Assembly: GCA_022508485.1 (NCBI GenBank)
Contig: JAFLVD010000008.1
Location: 1-64,000 of the forward strand
DNA from: Clostridiales bacterium
GTDB lineage: Bacteria > Bacillota > Clostridia > Christensenellales > Pumilibacteraceae
Length of the DNA stretch: 64,000 nucleotides
Reading direction: 5' to 3'
The first letter of the stretch is position 1, and the number at the start of each line of letters is the position of its first letter. A program made the position numbers and the translations under genes. Of the stretch, positions 37,352 through 48,805 are shown in pieces. The notes below the pieces were generated by a model that worked only from the letters and a program-made list of their open reading frames with translations, searched no databases and had not been told where the DNA came from.

Positions 37352-37642
37352 CTATTCCACCAACCTCGGCACGATATAGGCGCCGCCGTCGGACTCGGGC
37401 GCGTTTCTCATCAGCTCGTCCGTCGGCGTAGACTCACCCGGCTCGTCGCTTCTTAGCACGTTTACAAAAGGAAGGATATGCGCGGTGGGAGGAACGTCCG
37501 AAACGTCCACGCCGTCGAGCGTTTTAAAATATTCAAGCACGGAAGAGAGGTGCTTTTTCATGCTCTTTAACTCTTCCTCGCTTAGTTTAAGCGCGGAGAG
37601 CGCCGCGATATGCTGTACTTCCTCGTCGGAAATTCCGTTCAT
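37352..37642 (-). CDS. gatC: Asp-tRNA(Asn)/Glu-tRNA(Gln) amidotransferase subunit C
   Basis: 96 residues, normal length. Small scaffold linking GatA and GatB. Typical pattern: DEEVQHIAALSALKLSEEEL, LEYFKTLDGVDVSDVPPTAH, then LRSDEP. ATG 37642 follows AAGGAG. First gene of the gatCAB operon. Confidence 0.96.
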   Translation of the reverse strand: MNGISDEEVQHIAALSALKLSEEELKSMKKHLSSVLEYFKTLDGVDVSDVPPTAHILPFVNVLRSDEPGESTPTDELMRNAPESDGGAYIVPRLVE

Positions 37643-37671
37643 TTTTTCTCCTTACTGTGCCGATTTTTATT

Positions 37672-37700
37672 ATTCTACCACACGCCGATTTTTCGGTCAA
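37672..37700 (-). promoter_or_regulatory. Promoter for gatCAB
   Basis: Minus strand: TTGACC (37700-37695), 17 bases, TAGAAT (37677-37672). The -35 overlaps the stop codon of the upstream dGTPase-like gene. Confidence 0.7.
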
Positions 37701-38854
37701 TCGTCAAAGTATCGCTTATAGTCGATGCCGAATTCTTTGCCTATAAGCCGCTCGTAAATATCCACGAAATAGTCGTCGGTCATAGACGCTATAAAGTCGC
37801 AGGCAAGGCGCACGGGCGGTTCTTCGTCGTAGTTGCTGTTAAATTCCAAAATGGGCTTTACGTGCGTATTATACACGACGCCGTCCTTGCGCTTTGCGTC
37901 CGAAACCAAATAGTCGAAAAGCTCTTTAAACTTGGGTTCCATCTCGCGGTATATTCCGCTTACCTTGTCGGAACGGTAGATTAAGTCGTTGTTTTCCCTT
38001 TTGGCGTCCTCCAACAGCTTAAACACCTTGCCGCTCATGGATATGTGGTTTTTACCGTAGCTGTGTTCTACAATGTCGATTGTTATATTGTTTATTATCT
38101 CGGAGTTGCTAAGTCCGTCCGAGTAGTGATTTTCGTCCACAAGCCCCACTCGCGCCGCGTCCTGTCTGTCTTTTCCGAGGTACGCTATCATGTCGGAAAT
38201 GCGGACGACGCACCCTTCGAGCGTGGAGGGGATAAGCTTTTTTACGGCCGGCTCGCCCTTTTTTTCGCACGCGGCTATACGTTCGTAAAGATAGTTAAAG
38301 TCTTTTATATCCCCCGGCTTGTACTCCGAACAAACAAGCTCGCCGTTGTGCGTGAGAATTCCGTCGAGTGCTTGAAGGGTAAGGTTGCAGGGATACAGCA
38401 CGGAAAGAGCGCGCGCACTTTGCACGTTGTGCGAAAAGTAAAGCCCCGCGCTTTCGTTCATAAGCTTATCCAGCATACGCTCTCCGGCATGACCGAACGG
38501 CGTGTGTCCTACGTCGTGCCCGAGCGCGATAACCTCGGTAAGGTCCTCGTTAAGCGCAAGCGCGCGCGATATATCGCGAGCGATTCTGCTTACAAGCTGA
38601 ACGTGCAGCATTCTGTGCGAAATGTCGTCGTTATGAAAAAGGGAAAGGACCTGCGTTTTGTCTTGGAGTCTGCTGTAAATAGGTAGGTTGATTATCTTTG
38701 CTATATCGCGCACAAACGCCGGACGAATAAGCGTAGCCGCGTCCTTGTGCTTGTTAAGACGAATTGCGGCGCCGTCAGGCGTACCGAAAAACACGCCCTT
38801 TTCCCTGTCGCGTTTTATTTTTTGCTCAATATCCTTATCGAGAACGGAATACAT
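37697..38854 (-). CDS. dgt: dGTP triphosphohydrolase-like HD-domain protein
   Basis: About 385 residues. HD-domain hydrolase that by family should split dNTPs to nucleoside and triphosphate. Motifs: SHRMLHVQLVSRIARDI (first His), ALGHDVGHTPFGHAGE (HD pair), and a C-terminal helical region. I start at ATG 38854 after GAGGA; a longer frame begins at a TTG which is in fact the -35 TTGACA of a perfect promoter, so that start is impossible if the promoter is used. Divergent from the ArsR-like gene. Confidence 0.9.
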   Translation of the reverse strand: MYSVLDKDIEQKIKRDREKGVFFGTPDGAAIRLNKHKDAATLIRPAFVRDIAKIINLPIYSRLQDKTQVLSLFHNDDISHRMLHVQLVSRIARDISRALALNEDLTEVIALGHDVGHTPFGHAGERMLDKLMNESAGLYFSHNVQSARALSVLYPCNLTLQALDGILTHNGELVCSEYKPGDIKDFNYLYERIAACEKKGEPAVKKLIPSTLEGCVVRISDMIAYLGKDRQDAARVGLVDENHYSDGLSNSEIINNITIDIVEHSYGKNHISMSGKVFKLLEDAKRENNDLIYRSDKVSGIYREMEPKFKELFDYLVSDAKRKDGVVYNTHVKPILEFNSNYDEEPPVRLACDFIASMTDDYFVDIYERLIGKEFGIDYKRYFDD

Positions 38855-38879
38855 GCTTTTCCTCGCGAGCTTTTTACTT

Positions 38880-38908
38880 ATTATATATTTTCGGCTCGGT
38901 TTTGTCAA
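38880..38908 (-). promoter_or_regulatory. Perfect sigma-A promoter for the dGTPase-like gene
   Basis: TTGACA (38908-38903), 17 bases, TATAAT (38885-38880) on the minus strand, 26 bases before the chosen ATG. Confidence 0.92.
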
Positions 38909-38931
38909 TCATAGAAAAAAGGCGGACCGTA

Positions 38932-38960
38932 TTGACAATAAAAACGATTTGTTTTAAAAT
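38932..38960 (+). promoter_or_regulatory. Promoter for the ArsR-like gene
   Basis: TTGACA (38932-38937), 17 bases, TAAAAT (38955-38960), 26 bases before ATG 38986. It stands back-to-back with the dGTPase promoter. Confidence 0.85.
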
Positions 38961-38985
38961 AAAGTAAAACAATGAGAGGTGAACG

Positions 38986-39855
38986 ATGAAGCACTACACC
39001 GACGTTAAACAAGCGCAGCAACTTTTTGAATGTCTTGCCGCGCCGGCGAGAATGGAGATATTACGGCTTGTTCTGAGCGGCGACGCGCAAAGCCTCGACG
39101 AAATAGCGAAAACGCTTCACCTGACAAACGGCGCAATCACCCAGCACGTTAAAAAAATGACGGACGCCGGGATTATCAAGCTGATCGACGTTCCCGGAAA
39201 ACGCGGAACCGCAAAGCGCCCCGTGCCGGTGCTCGACCGCGTTATTATCGACATTGCCGCCGAACTTGAAAGCGACGAAAACTCGTTCGATCTTCCGCTC
39301 GGCAGCTTCTCGTCCGCCAACGTCAAGCCGTACTGCGCTTTGGCTTCCGTTAACGGCTGGATCGGCGAGCGCGACGACCCGAGATACTTTACCTATCCCG
39401 AGCGGTCGGCGGCCGCGCTAATCTACTTTAACAGCGGAAAAATCGGCTGGACGCTTCCCTCGCCCGGAAAAAGGCCGCTTAAAAGCATTTCCGTTTCGTT
39501 CGAGATTTCGTCAAAGCCGTACGGTCACGGAAAAGAACGGCAGAGTACCGCCGTATTTTTCCTTAACGATATAGAGCTTGGACGCGCCACCGTCGACGGC
39601 GAGTTTACCGACAGAAAAGGACTGTTTACGCCGAGCGGCTTCGACGGAATAGCACAGTACGGAAAGTTTAAGACGGTATCGGTGCGCGAGGACGGCTCGT
39701 ACTACGACGGTATAAAAATCGGAAACGTATCCGTCGACTCGTTCGACCCCGGCGCGCTAACCTTTTACGTAGCGACGGAAAGCGGACTTGCGATATTCGG
39801 AAACGGCTACGGCGATTACGACTGCGGAATAAAAATCCGCACCGAGTATAAATAA
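38986..39855 (+). CDS. ArsR-like winged-helix regulator with unknown C-terminal domain
   Basis: 289 residues. Residues 1-90 are an ArsR-type winged helix (LFECLAAPARMEILRLVLSG, then LDEIAKTLHLTNGAITQHVKKMTDAGII). Residues 95-289 form a beta-rich domain I do not recognise (ALASVNGWIGERDDPRYFTYPERSAAALIYFNSGKIGW ...). No metal-binding cysteine pair of classic ArsR sensors is present, so the C-terminal domain is the probable sensor. Similar two-domain proteins occur in Clostridia, but the ligand is unknown. Single-gene transcript with its own promoter and terminator. Confidence 0.75.
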   Translation: MKHYTDVKQAQQLFECLAAPARMEILRLVLSGDAQSLDEIAKTLHLTNGAITQHVKKMTDAGIIKLIDVPGKRGTAKRPVPVLDRVIIDIAAELESDENSFDLPLGSFSSANVKPYCALASVNGWIGERDDPRYFTYPERSAAALIYFNSGKIGWTLPSPGKRPLKSISVSFEISSKPYGHGKERQSTAVFFLNDIELGRATVDGEFTDRKGLFTPSGFDGIAQYGKFKTVSVREDGSYYDGIKIGNVSVDSFDPGALTFYVATESGLAIFGNGYGDYDCGIKIRTEYK

Positions 39856-39888
39856 AAAAGCACTCTAAGCGCAACATTTTTACGGCGG

Positions 39889-39917
39889 AAACCCAAAACT
39901 TTTTTGGGTTTTCTTTT
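39889..39917 (+). terminator. Terminator after the ArsR-like gene
   Basis: AAACCCAAAA (39889-39898) and TTTTGGGTTT (39902-39911), then TCTTTTTT. Confidence 0.85.
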
Positions 39918-39935
39918 TTATTTACGACGCTGTTC

Positions 39936-39964
39936 TTGACTTTATTATATAAAAGATATATAAT
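39936..39964 (+). promoter_or_regulatory. Promoter for PFOR
   Basis: TTGACT (39936-39941), 17 bases, TATAAT (39959-39964), about 60 bases before the ATG. Near-perfect, in keeping with a highly expressed enzyme. Confidence 0.88.
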
Positions 39965-39991
39965 AGATTGGTTGTGCTCGACAGGGCATAA

Positions 39992-43567
<3,576 letters not shown>

Positions 43568-43600
43568 AATACAAATCGACGCATAAAATACAAAAACACA

Positions 43601-43636
43601 AAACGCTCGAAACAAAATGTTTCGAGCGTTTTATTT
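43601..43636 (+). terminator. PFOR terminator
   Basis: AAACGCTCGAAACA (43601-43614), loop AAA, TGTTTCGAGCGTTT (43618-43631), then TATTTT. Perfect 14-bp stem. Confidence 0.93.
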
Positions 43637-43680
43637 TGCACATACATACGTAGCCTGCTTCCCTATTATTCGCAGACTTA

Positions 43681-44217
43681 TTAACGCAATGATTTGCCGA
43701 GCTCGTAAGCCTTCTGCGGATAATCCGTTCTCATCGTCATAGAAGGCGTACCGCAACCGAGACCGAGTATCATTCCCATATCTTCAAAGCCCAAATACTT
43801 ACAAATCATTTGGTAATGCTCAATAAGCGGTCGCATTTTAACGGCATTACTGTCCCATGCTGTGGCAATCAATACCGTTTTCAAATCTTTGGAATGAAGA
43901 TTACCGTTAAAGCTGTAACAGCGGTCAATTAAAATCTTCAGTTGCGCAGACATGCCGAAGTAGTAAAGCGGCGTTACAAACACGACCGTATCCGATTGTA
44001 AAATCAACTGTTTAACCTTTTCCATGTCGTCCTTTTGCACGCACGGCCCGGACATACCGCAAGCTTCGCACGCAAGACAAGGGCTTATTTTCGCTTTTCC
44101 TGCGTCGAAAACAGTAACGGCATGCCCTGCTTCTTTCGCACCGCGAGCAAAACTATCCGCAAGTAAATTTGACGAGCCGTTCTTATGCGGACTGCTTTCA
44201 ATCACCAAAATATTCAT
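43681..44217 (-). CDS. NADPH-dependent FMN reductase / iron-sulfur flavoprotein-like
   Basis: 178 residues, flavodoxin-like fold. The FMN phosphate loop is SSPHKNGSSNLL and the flavin-side loop VTPLYYFGMSAQLKILIDR. CLACEACGMSGPC resembles the cysteine cluster of iron-sulfur flavoproteins. The ATG at 44217 lies a few bases after AAGGAGAG, so I prefer it to a longer frame reaching back to 44289. Located 61 bases after the MATE exporter gene on the same strand and probably co-transcribed with it. Likely an electron-transfer or quinone/nitro-reducing enzyme; the substrate is unknown. Confidence 0.88.
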   Translation of the reverse strand: MNILVIESSPHKNGSSNLLADSFARGAKEAGHAVTVFDAGKAKISPCLACEACGMSGPCVQKDDMEKVKQLILQSDTVVFVTPLYYFGMSAQLKILIDRCYSFNGNLHSKDLKTVLIATAWDSNAVKMRPLIEHYQMICKYLGFEDMGMILGLGCGTPSMTMRTDYPQKAYELGKSLR

Positions 44218-44278
44218 AACGTCTCTCCTTATTATTTTACCGACAACAACGTTAAGCTTAATTCCGCAATCTGTGTTG

Positions 44279-45697
44279 TTATGTATCAATTTCGTTTTGT
44301 ACTTCGACAGATTTCTCCGTCATCGGCTTAGTAATCCATTTTTTCTTCCAACCGCCGTGGAAGTACATACTCCAAGTGAGTATCATACCAATCCCCCACC
44401 CGAACGCAGTATTCCACCAAATTATTCGGTAACCCATAATCGGCAAATAGCAAAGAGTATAGGTAGTAAGCGCCCTTACAAATAATGCCGTGGTCGCAAC
44501 AATCGTAGCCTTAAAACCGTTATCCGCGCCCTGAAACAAGCCGAGTATCGGGAAGTATGACGCCAAGAGCGGTAAAAGTATCGCGGTTGTCCTCAAATGC
44601 GTAACGCAATACACCATTGCCTCGTCGGTCAGGTTAAAAAGCGAAGCTATCTGCGCCGCTAAAACGAAAACTACCGCCGACAAGACCACCGTAACCGCTT
44701 CCGACATCAAAAATGTCTGTTTCGCGCCACTTGATACGCGATCGATATTCTCCGCACCGAGGTTTTGTCCCGTATAGGTTGCCTGCGTTACCTGCAATGA
44801 AGAAGCAGGAAGCTGTATGTATGTTTCGACGCGCATTGCAACGGTAAAGGAAGCCGTCATGTATTTACCGTAGCCGTTTACCGCCCTTTGTAAGAACACA
44901 AAACCTACCGCAACGATAAACTGCTGCAACGCCATAGGAAAGCCCATTTTCAGAGCGTTTCGGGCAAACTTCCATTCAAACGTCAGTTCCTTTGGTTTCC
45001 AACGGAAAATCGGGTACCGCTTGACCATATAGATAAATCCGGCAATGCAGCAAGCCGCTTGGGAAATATCCGTAGCAAGCGCCGCACCCATAGCACCGAG
45101 ACGTAAGACCGCTACAAACAATATGTCAAGCCCAACGTTTATAAAAGCGGCAATCAACAGAAAATACATGGTCGCTTTACTGTCCCCCACTCCGCGCAAA
45201 ACAGCGGCGACGATATTATATCCGAACTGGAATACCAACCCGAGTGCATACACTCTGAAATATACGACCGCCATTTCCAAAAGATCTGTGGGTGTGTTTA
45301 GAACATATTTAAGCATCAGCTTATTTATAGCTAACGCAATGCCCGTACATACGACGCCCATTCCAATCATAAGCAATATAGAAGTACAAGCGTTTCTTCT
45401 AAGCTCACTCTCCTTTTCCGCCCCGAATAAATGCGCGACAATCACTCCGGCACCTGCGGAAAATCCGTTCGCAAATGCGAGAAACGCCATTGTTAAAACC
45501 GCAGTCGCGCCGACTGCGGACATCGCGTCCTCACTCTCGAAATTGCCGACAATAACCGTATCCGCCGTATTATAAAGCTGTTGCAATAAAAGCCCTAAAA
45601 ATACGGGCAAAGCAAATTTTAAAATACCTTTCCACGGCGCGCCATCGAGCAAAACGCCGTTGCCGTTTTTTTCGTTTTTGGTAAAAGACTTATCCAC
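44279..45697 (-). CDS. MATE-family multidrug/sodium exporter
   Basis: 472 residues with about 12 membrane helices. Family features: LKFALPVFLGLLLQQLYNTADTVIVGNF at the start, FANGFSAGAGVIVAHLFGA, and YNIVAAVLRGVGDSKATMYFL in the middle. Exports cationic compounds in exchange for Na+ or H+. Divergent from a LysR regulator 84 bases away, the usual arrangement for a regulator and its target. ATG-type start near 45697. Confidence 0.95.
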   Translation of the reverse strand: MDKSFTKNEKNGNGVLLDGAPWKGILKFALPVFLGLLLQQLYNTADTVIVGNFESEDAMSAVGATAVLTMAFLAFANGFSAGAGVIVAHLFGAEKESELRRNACTSILLMIGMGVVCTGIALAINKLMLKYVLNTPTDLLEMAVVYFRVYALGLVFQFGYNIVAAVLRGVGDSKATMYFLLIAAFINVGLDILFVAVLRLGAMGAALATDISQAACCIAGFIYMVKRYPIFRWKPKELTFEWKFARNALKMGFPMALQQFIVAVGFVFLQRAVNGYGKYMTASFTVAMRVETYIQLPASSLQVTQATYTGQNLGAENIDRVSSGAKQTFLMSEAVTVVLSAVVFVLAAQIASLFNLTDEAMVYCVTHLRTTAILLPLLASYFPILGLFQGADNGFKATIVATTALFVRALTTYTLCYLPIMGYRIIWWNTAFGWGIGMILTWSMYFHGGWKKKWITKPMTEKSVEVQNEIDT

Positions 45698-45703
45698 GCT
45701 TTA

Positions 45704-45750
45704 ATTATACACTCAATGATTTGACTTTGTATCCACCAAAATGTTAAAAT
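45704..45750. promoter_or_regulatory. Divergent promoter region MATE / LysR
   Basis: Minus strand has TATAAT (45709-45704) for the MATE gene. Plus strand has TTGACT (45721-45726), 18 bases, TAAAAT (45745-45750) for the LysR gene. A LysR site would be expected here; no single T-N11-A palindrome stands out. Confidence 0.55.
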
Positions 45751-45781
45751 GGTTTTTAGAAAAACTAAAAGCGAGATCGAT

Positions 45782-46675
45782 ATGTACAACCGCGAACTGA
45801 TAACGTTTATAACGGTAGCTGACAAAGGTAGTTTTTTGAAAGCCGCCGAGGAGTTATACTACACTACTCCGGCAACGGTTATGAACAGAATTAACAAGCT
45901 CGAACAAACGGTAGGAGTAAAGCTGTTCGAGCGCACAAATCAAGGCGTTATCTTAACCGCCGCAGGTCGCTCGCTTTACGACGACGCAAAAAAAATCATA
46001 GAGCTTTCCGATTCCGCGATAGAACGCGCAAAGCAGATCGAAAAGTCGGAACAAAAGATTATTAGGATAGGAACTTCAATCCTTCGACCTTGCAGAACGC
46101 TTGTAGACTTGTGGTCGAAAATAGACGACGGAACGCTTCCCTACCGTATATGCATTGTGCCGATAGAGGACGAGCCGAACAGCTTGGACACGGCACTGTT
46201 AAAGCATATAGACTGTTTTGTCAGCCCGTGCGACGCATCCGACTGGCTCGAAAAGTTCGACACTCTTTTGCTCGAGAAAATGCCGTGTCGTATTGCAGTT
46301 CCGAGGAAGCACCGTTTAGCGAAAAAGACGAGTCTTTGTTGGTCCGATTTAGACGGAGAAAATCTTATGCTTATAAAGCAAGGGCTGTCGCCTATTTTGG
46401 ACGAACTGCGCGCCGAGATACAAAACAATCACCCTAACATTAAAATCGTCGACGCGCCCAGCCGTTATGATACGCCGGTATTTAACGAGTGTGTACAGAT
46501 GAACTGTCTTATGGAAACACTCGATATTTGGAAAGACGTTCACCCTTCTCTTATAATACTTCCCATGGAATGGGACTACAGCATGCCTTACGGCGTAGTG
46601 TACGCCAAAAATCCCACTCCCGCAGTGCGTAGCTTTATAGACAAAATAAAAACACACCTAAACTCAAATCACTGA
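45782..46675 (+). CDS. LysR-family transcriptional regulator
   Basis: 297 residues. Residues 1-60 form the winged helix: LITFITVADKGSFLKAAEELYYTTPATVMNRINKLEQTVGVKLFER, the LysR signature. Residues 90-297 are the periplasmic-binding-like effector domain. I start at ATG 45782 rather than an upstream in-frame GTG-like codon at 45749, because the latter overlaps the -10 box. Divergent from the MATE exporter and flavoprotein pair, which are its likely targets. The inducer is unknown. Confidence 0.93.
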   Translation: MYNRELITFITVADKGSFLKAAEELYYTTPATVMNRINKLEQTVGVKLFERTNQGVILTAAGRSLYDDAKKIIELSDSAIERAKQIEKSEQKIIRIGTSILRPCRTLVDLWSKIDDGTLPYRICIVPIEDEPNSLDTALLKHIDCFVSPCDASDWLEKFDTLLLEKMPCRIAVPRKHRLAKKTSLCWSDLDGENLMLIKQGLSPILDELRAEIQNNHPNIKIVDAPSRYDTPVFNECVQMNCLMETLDIWKDVHPSLIILPMEWDYSMPYGVVYAKNPTPAVRSFIDKIKTHLNSNH

Positions 46676-46720
46676 CGTAGAACCAGATCCCACCCCTCGC
46701 ATTTACAGTTCCACAAAATT

Positions 46721-46752
46721 AAATACGCCCAAGAAAACCGGGCGTATTTTTA
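46721..46752. terminator. Bidirectional terminator
   Basis: AAATACGCCC (46721-46730) and GGGCGTATTT (46740-46749) with T-rich ends on both strands, between the convergent LysR and XRE-repeat genes. Confidence 0.88.
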
Positions 46753-46764
46753 TTATTCAACCAT

Positions 46765-47595
46765 TTACATTAGCGGCTTTACAAGCGATATGCACCAATG
46801 CAGGGTTTTGGGAACGTTTTCATACAAAAGCGAAATTATTTGATTATAGTTGGCATTAGTTACCGCATCCGCCTGAAAAACACTTCCCTCTACTTTAGTA
46901 ACCCCAATCGCTATCATGGCGTACGCATGGTCGCCCAAAGCAAAGTATTTCCCTATTGCGAGCGCGCCCGTCGAAAATTGCCCCACGGCCAGTGCGCCGA
47001 GCGAAAAAACGCCTACGCTTATAGCGCCGACTGCGATTATCCCGAGACATATTGCACCAACAGCTATTAAACCTACGGATATCGAGCCGGCGGACGCCAA
47101 CCCGAGAGAAAACACACCAAGCGATATGAGTCCTAACGACAACAACCCAATCGATAAAACGCCCACGGACAATATCCCGATAGAGATAACTCCCTTTGCG
47201 CGAAAACCGATTGCAATAATGCCTTTTGCTTCTCTTCCCAATCCGATATTAACGTGCCACAGCGGAACGCCGCGCACGATTTTCGTGCTTTTCCTTTCAA
47301 ATGCGAAATTCCAAAATCCTTTCGTCGTGGGTCTATGGCCGTTCGTCTCAATCTCGTTTTGCGCGATTTTTTCCTCGGCGCTGTCGGGCTTGTTATCGGC
47401 GTCGTTTTTCAAAAGGTAATCCATAGAACAACGGTAAAGCGCACCGAGCTTAATCAATTTGTCTGTTTCGGGGTACGAGGTATCGGACTCCCATTTGCTT
47501 ATCGCCTGCCGCGATACGTCGAGCAACTCCGCAAGCTGTTCCTGCGTATAGTTGTTGTCTCGCCTGAGTTTTGCGAGTTTATCACCGAGCGTCAT
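46765..47595 (-). CDS. XRE regulator fused to a strict five-residue glycine-repeat domain
   Basis: 276 residues. Residues 1-65 are a Cro/C1-type HTH (TLGDKLAKLRRDNNYTQEQLAELL, SRQAISKWESDTSYPE). Residues 66-110 are a polar linker. From residue 120 to 215 glycine occurs at every fifth position without exception (20 glycines), separated by small or hydrophobic residues, in units like SLGLI, AVGAI, SVGVF. It reads as a pentad beta-solenoid or a membrane-embedded repeat rather than normal helices. The last 60 residues are non-repetitive. Similar HTH-plus-repeat proteins are annotated in Clostridia without function. No partner gene is coupled to it. Confidence 0.8.
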   Translation of the reverse strand: MTLGDKLAKLRRDNNYTQEQLAELLDVSRQAISKWESDTSYPETDKLIKLGALYRCSMDYLLKNDADNKPDSAEEKIAQNEIETNGHRPTTKGFWNFAFERKSTKIVRGVPLWHVNIGLGREAKGIIAIGFRAKGVISIGILSVGVLSIGLLSLGLISLGVFSLGLASAGSISVGLIAVGAICLGIIAVGAISVGVFSLGALAVGQFSTGALAIGKYFALGDHAYAMIAIGVTKVEGSVFQADAVTNANYNQIISLLYENVPKTLHWCISLVKPLM

Positions 47596-47727
47596 TTTTA
47601 TTCTCCTTTTTTTACTACGCTGTCATGATACACCGAAAAAGAATAAAATTCAACCAACTTGTAATTTCTTTTTGTAAACTTACGGTTGCGTTTTAGTCTC
47701 TATTCCCATAAAACACACTATAAATAA

Positions 47728-47751
47728 GAGCAACGATAAATTTCGTTGCTC
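47728..47751 (-). terminator. Terminator after the zinc-ribbon gene
   Basis: GAGCAACGA (47728-47736) and TCGTTGCTC (47743-47751), a perfect 9-bp stem followed on the minus strand by TTATTTAT. Confidence 0.8.
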
Positions 47752-47772
47752 GTTTATTCTGTATTGTTACGG

Positions 47773-48201
47773 TCAATCGTCGTCCTCGTCGTCGGACACT
47801 TCCTCTACGGAATTTATATCTACAATTTTGGGCTTACCGTCGTCCTCGCCCGGTTCGTGAATTCTGTCGATAAATACTTCCTCTCTCCTTCGCGGTCTGC
47901 CGCCCATGCCCATAGACCCCATTCCGAAAAAACCGCCGAGTAGGTCCGCGAACGGGTCGAAGCCGAAAATGTTTTCCAAAAGCGAGCCGAACGGACCTGC
48001 GAACGGCTCGTCGTCCTCGTCCACTGCGTAGCCGTATTCGTCCGTCAAAAAAGTAGCACCCGGATCGATGACCTTTGCGGCCTCTTTCTCTCTGCGCTTT
48101 TTTTCTTTATCGTCAATGGTTGCGAGCGAGGTAACGTTGTAACCGCACCGCATACACTTGCGCTTTGTTCCCATGTCGTAACCGCATTGCGGACAGATCA
48201 T
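47773..48201 (-). CDS. Zinc-ribbon protein with Gly/Met-rich centre and acidic tail
   Basis: 142 residues, not recognised. The N-terminus has a zinc ribbon, CPQCGYDMGT then CMRCGYNV (two CxxC knuckles). Residues 35-60 are charged. Residues 66-100 form an aromatic/Gly/Met-rich patch (FGSLLENIFGFDPFADLLGGFFGMGSMGMGG) reminiscent of J-protein G/F regions. The tail is acidic, ending EEVSDDEDDD. It has a perfect consensus promoter, so it is probably well expressed. Function unknown; cytosolic. Confidence 0.75.
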   Translation of the reverse strand: MICPQCGYDMGTKRKCMRCGYNVTSLATIDDKEKKRREKEAAKVIDPGATFLTDEYGYAVDEDDEPFAGPFGSLLENIFGFDPFADLLGGFFGMGSMGMGGRPRRREEVFIDRIHEPGEDDGKPKIVDINSVEEVSDDEDDD

Positions 48202-48249
48202 TTCGCTCTCCTACTTAAATCCCAATCGACAACAAGTATCTTTTGTGTT

Positions 48250-48278
48250 ATTATACTCTCGAAGCATACGCTTGTCAA
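48250..48278 (-). promoter_or_regulatory. Perfect sigma-A promoter for the zinc-ribbon gene
   Basis: TTGACA (48278-48273), 17 bases, TATAAT (48255-48250) on the minus strand. Confidence 0.9.
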
Positions 48279-48316
48279 CTTTTTTAGGCGCAAGATAAGC
48301 ATTTGCCTTTACCCTC

Positions 48317-48345
48317 TCGACAATTACGAAAGACTGTGGTATACT
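48317..48345 (+). promoter_or_regulatory. Promoter for the small membrane protein gene
   Basis: TCGACA (48317-48322), 17 bases, TATACT (48340-48345) on the plus strand, about 90 bases before the GTG start at 48435. Confidence 0.65.
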
Positions 48346-48434
48346 GTGATTGCGGTTTAATAAATAAAAGAAATCAACGGCGAGAGCAACGAGTAAAAAT
48401 TGCCTGCACTAAATAAAGGAATCAATCTGCGATT

Positions 48435-48713
48435 GTGAACAAGATTATCCCCATTATCTCCATAGTCGTTTCCGCGCTGTACTTTGCGCTCGGCGTAATA
48501 TCGCTCATACTTATGAGCGTGGCGCTTTCCGCGCGCGGAATAGAGCTTATCGCCATTCCGACGACGATAGTGGCGTTTGTAATCTCGCTCACATCGGCGG
48601 CGTTTAACATTCTGTTTTTTAAAAGTATTCTCTGCAAAATCGCGTTTTTTATAAACGTCGCGGCGTTTTTATCGTCCGCCGCCGCGCTTATCATTTGGCT
48701 CGCGGTGCTTTGA
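48435..48713 (+). CDS. Small membrane protein of unknown function
   Basis: 92 residues, nearly all hydrophobic: three predicted membrane helices (IIPIISIVVSALYFALGVISL, LIAIPTTIVAFVISLTSAAF, and the C-terminal IAFFINVAAFLSSAAALIIW). GTG start at 48435 with AAAGGA upstream. Codon positions look coding, and the reverse-strand frame over the same DNA has no sensible protein features. It has its own promoter and shares a bidirectional terminator with gap. No function can be assigned. Confidence 0.65.
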   Translation: MNKIIPIISIVVSALYFALGVISLILMSVALSARGIELIAIPTTIVAFVISLTSAAFNILFFKSILCKIAFFINVAAFLSSAAALIIWLAVL

Positions 48714-48756
48714 TTTACGAATCCGCCTTTTCCGCCGAATATTTTCAAGCATATAA

Positions 48757-48793
48757 AAACGACCCGAAGCATTACCTCGGGCCGTTTGTTTTT
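48757..48793. terminator. Bidirectional terminator between the small membrane gene and gap
   Basis: AAACGACCCGA (48757-48767) and TCGGGCCGTTT (48777-48787), one mismatch, with T runs on both strands. Confidence 0.85.
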
Positions 48794-48805
48794 GATTAAA
48801 TAAAA

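Noticed and set aside
48422..48772. A 116-codon minus-strand frame opposite the small membrane protein
   Set aside because: The plus-strand frame gives three clean membrane helices and has a promoter. The minus frame lacks features and would run through the shared terminator.
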